This document shows positions 12,601 through 38,750 of a stretch of DNA of 64,000 nucleotides, piece by piece (position 1 is the stretch's first letter; each line of letters begins with the position of its first letter). The position numbers were made by a program, and so were the translations under genes. The notes under the pieces are model-generated. The model was not told the origin of the DNA. It did not search any database and was given only the letters and a program-made list of their open reading frames with translations. This DNA comes from Enoplolaimus lenunculus (taxonomy: Eukaryota; Nematoda; Enoplea; Enoplida; Thoracostomopsidae): positions 493,501 through 557,500 of the forward strand of contig JASANG010002092.1 of assembly GCA_030248215.1 (NCBI GenBank), written 5' to 3'.

Positions 12601-15600
12601 TGTGATGTAAACTTCGAACGAAACTCGAAAGGAAATCGCTGCAAGCCAATTCCACGAAGTACGTATAAAATATTGACGTCAATCTAGATGTGACATTTCA
12701 TAAAGTACCAATCACACAAGCAACTTTTCTATTTCGCAGCGAAAACTTGAAGGTATATGCATCTTGCACTTGCATGTTATAGTTTATTAAATTCTCGCTG
12801 GAAAAAATGGCACTTGTGAATAGGGAATTGAAAACTGAATGATTTGCAAACAATGAAAATAATTATACCACATACTTAGGTTAATAGTTACTTGCACTGT
12901 TATATTCAGTGGTCCATTCAGGAAGACTTTGGGTACGTTACTATACTATATACTCTGTGATTTCCGAGGATTGCCGCAGTAATTGTTCATATTACAGTCA
13001 ACATTGCAATAATGGTTAATAAATTTCTTTTTTGTCAGAATTGTGGAGTGCAATGCTTTGTGAAACTTCACATGGCATGAAAATTTAACATTGGACTACG
13101 CGTGCAGGCACCGTGAAGCATATAAGAAGCGTAATAAAGTGAATATATTCGTTCCCGAAATTTACAGAGATGCAAACAATGAGCACCTTTAACCGTGCTT
13201 AAAACCATCCTATGCAGAAATCTACAAGTCAATAATATCATTTCTATGAAATTCTATCGTCCTGAAAAGAAATCCTGGGCTACGCACCTGGCAAGGAACG
13301 GTACAGAAAGCTAAAAACAAACTGTTACAATATGCTCCGTAGGAACAGTTATGAGATTTACTGTTTACAGAGCGGCGAACATCATCAACAAGTACAATTC
13401 GAACGACAGTTGTAACAGTGGAAAAAACAGACTGGTCAAGCGAGGAGATTGAGACCGCTATGACAAACGAACCAATAACATCTTCTCTTACAACATCGGC
13501 ACAGCGTTTGACGACAACAAGTCCGAGTAACTTCGTTAACGTCGTCACTCGAGATCCGCCCGGTAAGTGTATTATATTGCTAATAGTGGTAGAACCGCAT
13601 AACGCTTTTCGCTTTTTAAAAGAAGCGTTAATATATCCATAATAACTGTGTTTTTACAAAGCATTTAGCGACACTGGCTATCACTTTTAGGGTTTCTGCA
13701 CTTACAAAAAACCGTCTTCAAACAAGCTCTTTGAAACACGAAAATCACTTAAAATACTGTTCCGTTTTTACAGGATTCCTTAGCCAATATTATTATCGCT
13801 GGAACGCTCCACATATGTACGTATTTTGGGCAACTTTCCAGCAGGATATTGTTTACAATATTTTATCAGAACAGAAATGTAATTCTTCCATGAAAAGAAA
13901 ATTGCCAAGAAGATTGTTCTGGATTCGTCAACTTTTGCGCATTGCGCAAAGCAGGTTGACTACTTAACACTATTTTAAGTATTGCAAAAACATGGCTTCT
14001 TAAAATGTTGAAATCTTCGAATAATTTCCAACTGTAAAAAACGTTATTATGTTGGCGTGATAGCTGAACCATTTGGGCATATAATCAAAGATAGAATAAT
14101 TTGATCTCTTTTTGGTACGCTGTTCCAAGCTTTGAATTTTAAAGTCTTTAATTTTCAGTGAGGAATCGTGTCAAAAACGAAGTACTATTTTAAACACTCA
14201 AACCGCGTGTTGTAAACCGTTTTCTACAAGCAGAGATAAATAAAAAATTCCCTGTTTTTCTCCCCCTATCACAAATAAGTTGTGTAAAGGTGCGATTTTT
14301 ACCCAGTAGGGGGAGTGTGAGAATGCGGTTTTTCCTCAGTGGTGAGGTTGGGATGCGGTTTTACCCCAGTGACGGTTGTGGGGGTGAGGTTTTACCCCAA
14401 GAGGGTGATGGAGAGCAGTTTTACGCCAGACGATTTGTTGCTGATTTTCAGCCACTAATATCTAATGGCTGTTTCTTAATCGGTTAATCGCTGGTCCTGC
14501 TATTTTGTGTGGGGTGTTGATTTATGACACGATTTTGCTGTTGTAACAAACTTTTTCTTTTAGCAGAATTTTTACTTTAGCAGAATTTATACTACAAATA
14601 GGGCAAATATTGTTTGTATGGCAAGAATGTAGGTTTTTAAATGTTTTGCTTTATTTTGTGATTTGGTTTAATTTTTTTACAGAAATCACATTTATACTTC
14701 ATTCTGCAATTTTTGCCGATTTTTCGGCAGTCATTCAATTTATAATTATTTGGATCAAGGCCCACTGCGCTTTTCATGCGCTTTACGGTGCATTTCTTAA
14801 TCACATGAGTACACCTAACAAGTGCTCCGCAACCCCAGAAAAACAACTGTACCATTTGACTTCCTTCACATTAGAGCATCCGTGGAAAATCCTAAATCAA
14901 AATATAAATCAGAAGCACAAACGTAACTCCTATTTTTAACACACTATACTTAACTGCAAAAAGAACTATCCAAAATTTCGCCGCAATTTGTAGATTGACA
15001 AATGTAAAACTATTCCGGTGCTGTCTACCATTTCCAGGTGTCTCGACCTAATTTCAATGCTGTGACCGAAACCCTGTGTGTCGGGTTTCCGCCCGGGTTG
15101 TACAAACCCGGCCAAGACACCCAGATATAATAACAAAAAACACAATCAGCCACACACGCCATCATACTGACAGTCTAGCTATGTCATTTCGCAATGCAAG
15201 CCACAAAATAATATGAAATATTATTAATAACGACCACGCCACTAGTTCAGATTCTATAATGTATAATTTGTAGAATTTTCGTTCAACATAACTTCTTGTC
15301 CTGGACTGATATCAACCACTGGAAACACCGACGAATGCAGATACGGTGGGAATTGTGTCAGAGATAACAATGGGCAAAATTACTGTTTGTGTTCCCGTAG
15401 TCAATACGGAAGTGATTGTTCGAAAACGCTTCGCAAATATGCGACTTCAAAGTATACTGGTGCGTGTGCATTTATCTAAAAACTAAACTAAAGTTGTTAT
15501 TGTTTGGAATTCCACGATTCATGTTAGTTTTAAAGCAAGAACATGTCACAAATTGCTTTGGAAGCGGGAAGTTAAGAACAATTATTTGTTTTACTCCTGA

Positions 15601-18600
15601 CACAAATCATTTCTTGATATTTTGAAACTATTTGCGAACGAAAAGTTCCGATACAATGAAAAAGCTACATATTTTTAATACGAGCTTCAGACGCTAGTAA
15701 AAACACACGTATCCATGTTGACATGTGGTTTTTAGGTAGTCTACGTTTCGTAAGAGACGGCGTATATTACAATTTTGCAAATCAACACGGAGCTACAGAT
15801 CAAACTATAATTGGTAGGCAAGAAATTGCTACGTTCGAAGAATGTGCCAGGGAGTGTGGAAAAATAAAACGGTATGGGTTTAAAATAATTGGTTATCCCC
15901 TCGTCGGTAGGGGTCTGATGGTGGGGAACGCTTACAAGCATGTAGTATATAAGGGAAATTGGGACACCGAACAACAATGGCCCAATTTAACGCAACACAA
16001 ATTCAGGTATGTGGCTATGATTTGTCATTTTAGGTAACCTATCGAGAAATATAGGAGGGGGCGAACGACCACCGAACCACCTAGTGAAGCCAGCGTAAAT
16101 GTAAACATAAATTTCACAGCTTAAGGGTCTCGCTCAACAAAGTTTGTATGTGAAAAATGTGGCTAAGCAGTTATAAATGAGTGTTGAATAGGTGCACGCA
16201 ATAAACAAGCACCAATGTCCGCATGAGGCTGATTTAAGCGATCGCAACTGCTCACTATTTGTACTGTAATAGCGGTTGTTAAAAAGCGTAGAAAGAAATT
16301 TTTGAATGAGCACATTGCACGGTTTTAGAGTCACAATAAACTAATCAAAATATGCAACTGTAATTACATCATTAATCCAGTTATTTGTGTCAGCGATTAA
16401 AAAACTGTGACAGCGTTCAACTCCAGCCGTAACTGGTAGTTGTACCGGAGAAAACTCTTAGACAGTGCCGTGAAGTCAATGTTTCAAAATATATCGCTTT
16501 AGATAGTTACAAAGTATCTTTAGGACAAACAGTAAATTGGCACATAATCAGTCAATTCCTTATGGCTATGGTATATATTAACATATAATTATCGTACATC
16601 AATTAGACAATTATTATGCAAGATTGATCAATAACATAATGTCAAACTGCATTTTCAGAGTAAGATCGCCTTGTCTTTGAATTGCTCCGTGCACTAAAGA
16701 CCACGGTTCGTCCAATATCTGATAGAATCCATACTTAATGTAGCCACCTCGTAATCATTCAGCATAAGATATCCCATTGTCTAAATCTCTACGAAAGTTT
16801 CCCGCCACTGCAAGTAGGCTCAAATATTCGCGCACTGCACCGTTATCTTCCCACCACGAGATGAATGAAATTGCATGAACCATCTCGCTTTCTCGGTCCA
16901 GACGAACAAAACTGGGGCGTTTTTACACAAAATTAAAGGCCGGTTTTAAACTCTAACCAGTCAACGCATCGCTTTCAACCACTCCAAGAATTACTAAACG
17001 CGACAGTGTGTGCCGTGATATGTTTTCGCGATTAGTTCGCCTGCGATAGCAGATATTTGAATTTTTTTAACAACTAGGTGGGAAATTGGATATTTGGCGG
17101 TCTCCGTCAGCTGGCGGGCAACTGGTATCGCGATTTAAGACGCAATAAGTAATGTACAAACAAATATTGTAACACGTCAAGCATGTCGCTAAGCGGTTCA
17201 GATGTGGCAAATGCAAGAATGAATCGAAATACGTGCATTGTTTGGTGCAGAAAAACGCTCAAGCCGAAGCCTATAATAACCCAGTTTCATAAAACTACCA
17301 CTTTTCCCGTTTTCAAAAAACCTGCAGCTCAAATGTTTCCTACCAAACCTGGGAAAACCTAGCCATTTAAATGTTTCAGTTTTCCTTTTTTCCGCAAACC
17401 AAACTTCCAATTCGGATTTGTCCAATTACATCGGGCGCAAACTATACGTTGCCGGATATAAACTTTTTCATACATATTTTTCAGTCAGCGTTTGCTCAAA
17501 ATAGCTTGATTTCGAAACCTAATACATTATTTCGGTTTCTTAATGAAACTTTCCTTATTAATTCCTCGCTCAAATTTGAAAATTTTAAAATTTTGTTATG
17601 CGTGGTCGGGGCCTAATCAGGGCTCTAGAAATTATTGTCAGAGAATTATAAGTTTTATATTTGATACATAATAACGAGCTGAAATGAAATAAACTTTCTT
17701 ACTTTCCGATATTAACTGGTTGAGTTTAATTATATATATTCAATCTTCGCCAAACTCGATAGAGTACCAAAACATTTTAACCATAGCTAGCACGTTCGAT
17801 AAACAAACTTCATCTTCTCGCTCTTCACCGAAAATATTTTAACTTAATATTACAAAATAAAAAAAAAAAAAAAACACAAAAAATAAATTTTTTTCCCACA
17901 CACACACACGTTCAGCGGGCTTTTTATACAGTTTTAAAGAAAAAATAGGGGATGCGTTAAAATTTTTTAATTTTTGGATGAATTTTTTGTATATTTTAAA
18001 ACATGTAGAAGAACAGCGGCGAAACATTTTTCTGCGGAACTGCATAGAGAAAGCTTAAAGAATGTTTTTTGCTTAGGCATAGGTACAAGCTCATTCTTAC
18101 GCTTAGGCTTAGGCTTTAGGACTATGTTACTACTGTTTACGGTCCTGCAAAATACATTGACTGTAATTTTTAATTCACATAGAACAATTGCAGCATATTT
18201 CTAATGAAAAATTGTGATTTCTATGACGGAAATAGACATCGATATTTACCGCAAATAGATATCAGATTACACCCTGTTTTGCACGAATGCATTTCGGATA
18301 TCAGCATATATCTCTTTTCGGATACTGCAGTGACCCGAATAAGACGGGGGACTGATATATTTATTTACCTCTCCAGAGCGTACCCCCCTCGCTTCGCCAC
18401 CCTTCGTTACTGATATGTATTCGTTACTGATATGTATTCGTTACTGATATGTATTCGTTACTGCAGTTATCCGTTGAATTAAACGTTTATTTGTCTTGTG
18501 TCAATAGCTTGAGCAACAATGCAAGGTTATACTTAGGAATGTACTTTCAAACCTTAAGTACGCTTTGAAGTTTCGAACTTAACTTTAATTAGTCCTGGAG

Positions 18601-19558
18601 TCATTTATACACTACAATTGAGATAATTGACATATATGGACGCTAATTAAGGTTTAGGGACTCTATCCGCTTACGGACTCTCTTTAGGGATACCGACTCC
18701 TATTGATTGGGACATTGGGACTCAAAAAAGGAACCCGCCCTCTTATTGCCCCTCTCTTATTCGGGTCACTACAGTATATACATAATCTATACTTTTCATA
18801 TCCGGATATCCGTGCCCATCAATTTTCAATGGTACTAAATTTGATTGTAGGCAGGATGCACGCGGAATTACAAAGTACCGGAACCGGAAAGTGAAAAAAC
18901 CCCGTTAACTTAAAATTCGTTTTGAAGTAATTATTTTTGTGCATTTCAGAGTCCCACTTTTAGAAGACGCACAAAATTCACCTTTAATGATGTTATCTGT
19001 CAGCAATTTTCGGCAAATGTGATCAAACATTTAGAATGCAAGCAGTAACATATGAAAACAACCGAACATCCTAATAGAGTATAGTACATATGACACAAAT
19101 TGTCCGATCCAAAAAATTTTGAATTTAATACTACCAGAACCGGAACCCCGGTTTCATCTTCTTATCAAGTACAACCAGATGTTGGCCTCCCGGCTTTTGC
19201 ATAAATTCTACCAGAGCCGAAAGCCAGTACCCGGTAGTACCATCAATATTTGGTAGCCTCCTGGGGACAATGTATAAATTGTGCGAGGGCAGTTTTTCTG
19301 CCGTCCTTGCAACAAATTTCTTCGCATGTTGTACGTTATATTGTGAAATTGTAACGTTGTAGTTGTGACTCAGTGCAATTCGGCAAAATGGACGGTCGAC
19401 CAGTGTGCGTGTTTATTGATGTGACACTTCAACCACAAGAACGACCCGATCTGTGGACATGCGTCAAGCCCCGTCATGGATGGAAAATTGGCTGTTGTCT
19501 TTCAAGCAATAGATGGCCTATTAGCTCAATGTTCCAAAACAAAGTTATTTGCACATAG
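3698..19558 (+). CDS. putative secreted mosaic protein: signal peptide, Cys-rich, Thr-rich, EGF-like and PAN-like modules
   Basis: This is my exon model; I know no named orthologue. Exons: 3698-3743, 12518-12658, 13371-13562, 15274-15459, 15736-16033, 19363-19558. All borders are GT-AG and phases agree across every junction (1-1-1-1-2). Exon 1 gives the signal peptide MQLRPAILIFVLLSM. Exon 2 is a six/seven-Cys module (NCCTVNKDCQ...CIDSMCDCD...RCKP) like an EB or EGF-type module. Exon 3 is a Thr/Ser-rich, probably O-glycosylated linker. Exon 4 holds an EGF-like pattern (DECRYGGNC...YCLCSRSQYGSDC). Exon 5 has TFEECARECGK and GFKIIGYPLVG, resembling PAN/Apple or WSC domains. Exon 6 is Cys-rich and ends in TAG. 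About 350 residues in all, presumably secreted. Exon 1 is 8.8 kb upstream of exon 2, because an LTR retrotransposon sits in that intron. Exons could be missing, or two genes could be merged; exon 3 to 4 and exon 5 to 6 are the weakest joins. Confidence 0.5.
5047..7155 (+). repeat. 5' LTR
   Basis: Begins TGTAGAGATGTGGCTCCG and ends TTTAGCTTTACA. It contains a TATAAAAG box at about 5757 and a GC-richer second half. An 89-codon open frame beginning MAQKPDQ at 5841 is shared with the 3' LTR, and I do not recognise it. The length is unusually large for an LTR. Confidence 0.9.
7156..7175 (+). other. primer binding site
   Basis: TGGGAGCTACTCAG starts immediately after the 5' LTR. It begins with TGG, as expected for pairing with a tRNA CCA end. 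The tRNA is not identified. Confidence 0.6.
9118..9150 (+). other. hairpin and polypurine tract before the 3' LTR
   Basis: A small stem CCCGATG/CATCGGG is followed by TTAAAAGAAAGGGGGA, which abuts the 3' LTR. This is the normal place for plus-strand priming. Confidence 0.8.
9151..11362 (+). repeat. 3' LTR
   Basis: Begins TGTAGAGATGTGGCTGCG and ends TGTAGCTTTACA. It matches the 5' LTR along its length, with the same TATAAAAG box at about 9861 and the same 89-codon open frame at 10048. An AATAAA lies at about 9950. The target duplication AAGAT follows at once. Confidence 0.9.
11714..11836. mobile_element. short MITE with (GCCTAA)-rich core
   Basis: Bounded by AGGGGCGTAACAG and CTGGACGCCCCT, an inverted pair. 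The core (11742-11772) is nearly pure CCTAAG/GCCTAA units, the complement of the nematode telomere hexamer TTAGGC. It belongs to the family seen at 2672. Confidence 0.55.
12240..12384. mobile_element. MITE, CACTGCA...TGCAGTG family, copy C
   Basis: Begins CACTGCAAAAAATGGTGAGT and ends CACCATTTTTTGCAGTA, with TA on each side and internal GACTC words as in copy B. It lies in intron 1 of the putative secreted gene, about 130 bp before exon 2. Confidence 0.8.
14290..14432 (+). repeat. degenerate minisatellite, about 3-4 units of ~40-45 bp
   Basis: Units share GATGCGGTTTTACCCCAGTG followed by a G-rich spacer. They lie in an intron of the putative secreted gene. No function is evident. Confidence 0.6.
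17857..17912 (+). repeat. poly-A run and (CA)n microsatellite
   Basis: A run of about 16 A is followed by mixed AT sequence and CACACACACACACA. Plain low-complexity DNA. Confidence 0.8.
18325..18774 (+). mobile_element. TA-flanked MITE, copy 1 (~450 bp)
   Basis: Inverted ends CTGCAGTGACCCGAATAAGA and TCTTATTCGGGTCACTACAG lie between TA dinucleotides. The body shares long stretches with copies at 22635 (reverse) and 52339, including AATTAAACGTTTATTTGTCT. No transposase frame. The TA target suggests the Tc1/mariner superfamily. Confidence 0.85.
18406..18465 (+). repeat. 17-bp tandem repeat, ~3.5 units, inside the MITE
   Basis: TTCGTTACTGATATGTA repeats with no visible change. The sister copy at 52343 has only one such unit, so this is a local expansion. 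Confidence 0.8.
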
Positions 19559-19756
19559 GTCCACATAAGTCAATTAAGTAAAAGGTATCGAACAATTTCA
19601 AGTATGACAATACTGAGATGTTGCATGATATAAGTATAAGCGTAGCAAATTATATAAGAAGGCTAAACCCTTGTCCTTTTTGGTACGACTCTTTGCATTT
19701 GATAATCTATATTAACGCTAATTTTGTCATATACATTTCAACAGACGATTTATGGT

Positions 19757-20013
19757 GCAACCGAAGGTGAAAAATACCGGAGACAGAGGTGAGGCGAAAT
19801 TAGGTAGTCAGATGTTTAATTTGCTAATTTTACCAAATATCTGTAAAGTATTGTGAAATCTTTGGCTTTTACGCTTACTTTCACGAAATTTCAGGAATTT
19901 CTTCAAAATCGTACCAAAATTTTGCAAAATTTTACTGAGCACCGAAATTGACTATTAAGAAATTGTACCGCAACCAAAGGACAATTTTCTGCATAGGCAG
20001 ACCTTCGGTTGTG
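19757..20013. mobile_element. hAT-type MITE (GGTGCAACCG family), degenerate
   Basis: Runs from GGTGCAACCGAAGG to CCTTCGGTTGTGCCCTGG, an inverted pair. The same terminal words bound copies at 47693, 52917 (end) and 55265. No open frame. Confidence 0.5.
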
Positions 20014-20274
20014 CCCTGGAAGATATAATAATAAACATAATGTTGTCGGAGCCGGTGCATTAAGTATCATAAAAATATTGACTATGCTATTTTTAACAGT
20101 AAACTACAAAGTATTGCCAAACATTGTTTTGAAGATTTTGGAGAAATCTCGTCCCAAGGCTATGAAAAACACTAAACGCATGATATATATTACCCAAATC
20201 AAAGGATGCCGCCTCTGCGATATAAGACATATTGCCTCCTACAGTAGATATTTCGATTATGAGCTCTAGGGCCG

Positions 20275-20345
20275 TACCCTCTGGAGAGGCCAAATAAATG
20301 TCAGTCCCCCAGTCCCTCCCTCTTATTCGGATCACTACAGTAGAG
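20275..20345 (+). mobile_element. fragment of the TA-flanked MITE
   Basis: Only the right end is present: TACCCTCTGGAGAGGCCAAAT, then CTCTTATTCGGATCACTACAG followed by TA. The same end parts are seen at 22970-23026. Confidence 0.6.
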
Positions 20346-22332
20346 TAAACTCGGGTAATCCCGAGAATGTGAGTAGATAGGGTAATCTCAACAAACAAAA
20401 TACAACAATTTGCTTCTACCCCTCCAAATATTGTCTAATCCCGACAAATTTTCAATCATTTGAATAAAGCATAAGTTATATTTTTACATGTCAAAATGCT
20501 GGCTTTTAACCGAGCACCACTGCGTGGAAGTATAATAATTATACGGAGCGCACCGACACATATGTATCATACGTATAAAATTATCAAAGCAATGAAGTGG
20601 AAACCGTAATATGATAGATATTTATAGCTAATTAAAGTTAATTATTGCACGTATTCCACACCATGGTAAAATATTAGACAGTTGCCACTCCACGCGGCTT
20701 CCTCGTGAAAAAAGATATACAAAACATTGTTAATAATGAACGTTCAAATGCATCCAGTGGTCCAGCCGTAGTTTCAACAGGACGAAATACAGTATCTGTT
20801 TCCGATACTTTTAATATCCTTTCATACTATTTTGTTAAGTTCGATACATTTGTATAACTTAACACAGAAACTATCGATACTTGCAGCGGTAATACCCGTT
20901 TACCTCTTTGCATGGCTTTTATTTTCATTTTCACACGAAATAATCTGATCCCATAGATTTACACTACGTGCTGTGCCAATAGAACCTGCTCCTAAATTTA
21001 AAGTAACATTACTCTATCAAGTCTAGATTGTGTAAAGTGAATTTGGGATATAAAAGTATAAAAATCACCTTTATCCGGGTAGTTTAATCTATATATCATA
21101 AATTCACAAAGTCTTTAAGTATTAAGAATTCATGTAGCCCAATCTGCTTGTCTCTACTTGGATTTGACCGATTCAGTGGAACATTTTCCACCAAATAATA
21201 AAGTCACCCAACATTTAAGCAAATTGCATTATAATTATACCAATTCGATATCTTTACGTTATCGAACAACCGTGTGTAAAACAACGCTGTATTATCAACG
21301 TTCGAAGGAGCATAAATACCAATAAACAAAGCTGGGACACAATTTACAACTGATAACGCCATTGCTCAACATTCTACGAAAAAGCATGTCAGTCCAACGT
21401 TACCATCTGTTCGGCTTTCACAGAAAATATCCGCAGGTTTTCAGAAAACCTAGTGTCCGTTTATAGTTGGCTTTCAAATAGTTAACGTCCGATTACGTCG
21501 ACCTATGGGCAGACACTGCTAGATGAAAACTGTATGCAGACGTTAATGAAACAAAAAATTTGTATACAGGGTAAATGCACAGTAAAAATATTAAGGAACC
21601 GGATAGCGCTCAAAATAATCGAAACGAAAAACACGGTATTAGAGTATAAGAGTTTCAAAGATGTTTTATTTTTCTGCCGATAGAATTGGTGCGTTTTAAT
21701 ATTCGCCGGGCTTTCTAAACATTTAAAGAAAAAATGGAGATGCACCGAAATTTTTCAACATTTTGGACAAGTTTCGTTATTTTTACTTCATTTCAAACAA
21801 TTGCAGCATATATATCTGTAATGAAAAATTGTGAGACATATCCGCTGCAAATTTTGCCGCAGGCGAGGCGAAATAGGTAGTTATATAAAATCATGTTTAA
21901 TTTGACCAAATATATATATGTCAGTTGTTGTTAAATCATTTGGTTTTCCGCTTACATTAAACGAATTCACGGTAATTTTTATCTCAAAATAAAACGAAAC
22001 GCACCAAACAAAAGTCGATTTTCTGCCGTAGCCGCAGGCGGACCTATGGTTGTACCATCAGATTTCTGCCTCGGCAGAAAAACGACCTCCGACTCCCGTA
22101 GAATTTCTGCAGGAGATTTCAGCAATTTAAGTGGTGAAAATTTACATTTTTTACAAAATTGATTTGTTTGGTGCGTGTCATTTTAACTTTTGGTACAATT
22201 TTAAGGAAAAATATCCGAGATTATTTACCAACCTTCACGAATGTGCATGAAAGCCAAGGTTAAATGATGTTAATTATACAAACAATTCCATTACCTATCT
22301 TAAAACTGGAGGTCTTCCTACGGCTCCGGCAG
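20346..22332. other. intergenic or intronic DNA, no gene recognised
   Basis: AT-rich. Segments at about 21590-21800 and 21840-22060 resemble the bodies of the GGTGCAACCG MITEs at 17920-18270 and 47750-48080. No exon was convincing. Confidence 0.4.
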
Positions 22333-22580
22333 AAGATCGATCTACTAACATGTACAAGGACGAAAACCTTCACTACGGAAATATCGCTGTTTCAAAAGGT
22401 CTACTGCAACTGGAGGTCGATTTTCTGTCTGAGCAAGAGGCGCATAGAAATTGCTTAGCGTGGGGGTTTGAATTCACTAGTTATCAGCTCATGGGTTCTG
22501 TCATGGAAAATTCAAATATGCCTTTCACAGATGGCCATTTTCAAGCTAACCTTTTACTAATTAGCATCACACTCAGTTAG
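22333..22580 (+). CDS. possible exon with a PAN-like segment
   Basis: An acceptor CTACGGCTCCGGCAG precedes an open frame of about 80 codons ending at 22580. GFEFTSYQLMG resembles GFKIIGYPLVG in exon 5 of the putative secreted gene (15736-16033), and both follow a Cys after an acidic stretch. It could be a further exon of that gene or a relic of a duplicated one. No good donor or partner exon was found. Confidence 0.25.
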
Positions 22581-22634
22581 GCTGGGCGTCTTATTAAATA
22601 AAGAGCGGCCAGTAAATAAAAATGACGCCCAGTA

Positions 22635-23026
22635 CTGTATCGACCCGATTAAGAGGGGTCCCCATTTTGAGTCCGTAAGCGGATAGATTACCTATAACCT
22701 AATTGGAGTTCAAAAATGTCAATTAACCCTAATTGTAGCGCATGAGTCCAGGACGAAATAATTCGAGTTCGAAACTTTAAAGCGTGCTTAAATTTTGAAA
22801 GCACATTATTAAGTATAACCTTGTATTATGGCTCAAGCTATTGACAAGAGACAAATAAACGTTTAATTAAACGGATAATTGCAGAACCGGATATATATCA
22901 GTAACGAAGGGCGGCGGATCGCTTGTTAAAAATAAATAACAGTCCGTAACCGAATGACAAGGGGGGTACCCTGTGGAGAGGCCATATAAATATCAGTCCC
23001 CATCCCTCTTATTCAGGTCACTACAT
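22635..23026 (-). mobile_element. TA-flanked MITE, copy 2 (reverse orientation)
   Basis: Ends CTGTATCGACCCGATTAAGA and CCTCTTATTCAGGTCACTAC, between TA dinucleotides. The body is the reverse complement of the copy at 18325, with many small differences, so it is older or independent. Confidence 0.8.
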
Positions 23027-23822
23027 TATGTTATCTCGCGATGCGACTTGGCATATGTATATATAAGTAAATTTTGTTTCTTGCAAAGGTAATAAATTTA
23101 GTGTTTGCTCTTTTCAGAACTATATGAAAAGCAAGACCTAGTTAACTCACTGTTTGTTTTAATAATGGTCACCGAGATTATGAGACACGTTGGCTTTTTC
23201 GAAATACGATTCTTTGCAAAAGCTCACTATCAAATGTTTGAAGGTTTCGCAAACATTAGTACAAAATGCGGCCTTGCATTTCTGTTTTACTTGCGACAAA
23301 ACCAGAACTAAATAATAAACTGTAATAAATACACAAAATTACTGGTTAAAATTTAAAGCGAAAAAATTTAAAAACGTCGAACATACATAGATTTCAGGTG
23401 CAAATTTACGTTAAGTTAGTCTGTTTGAGACGCTGGAAATTGCCCGAGTGAACGAAATTGCAAATATTTCGATTAATATTCGTTTGTCTGCCTTTGGTGT
23501 TGAAACGGTTACGTTATGTCCTGTTGTAGAATAGTGAATAAGACAAAATAATTAAACATAAATTACAATGGACGACCAAAATTGAACAGGCAATACTGTG
23601 TAATAATTCGTAATTATCCGTAGACTACAGTTGTTCCGCCAAATAAACAGAAATTTCTCCTTCCATTTTCAGCACTTGTCGTATCTAGTCTTTTGAAAAT
23701 TGCACAGAGATGCCAGCATTATTTATAAGTATATTTCAATGTAAGCGCAGATTAGTCGACAAAAAACAAAAACGGTTACAGTCAACAATAAAGGATACGT
23801 TTGAAAATGGTAATTCGTGCGT

Positions 23823-38750
<14,928 letters not shown>

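Noticed and set aside
14610-14939. 109-codon hydrophobic frame
   Set aside because: AT-rich and Phe/Ile-rich by composition, with overlapping frames on both strands; no domain or conserved pattern.
15039-15125. small inverted pair CCAGGTGTCTCG / CCAAGACACCCAG
   Set aside because: May be a tiny MITE, but there is no second copy or target duplication in the window.
18406-18465. CRISPR-like array
   Set aside because: The 17-bp units are contiguous without spacers and lie inside a MITE in animal DNA.
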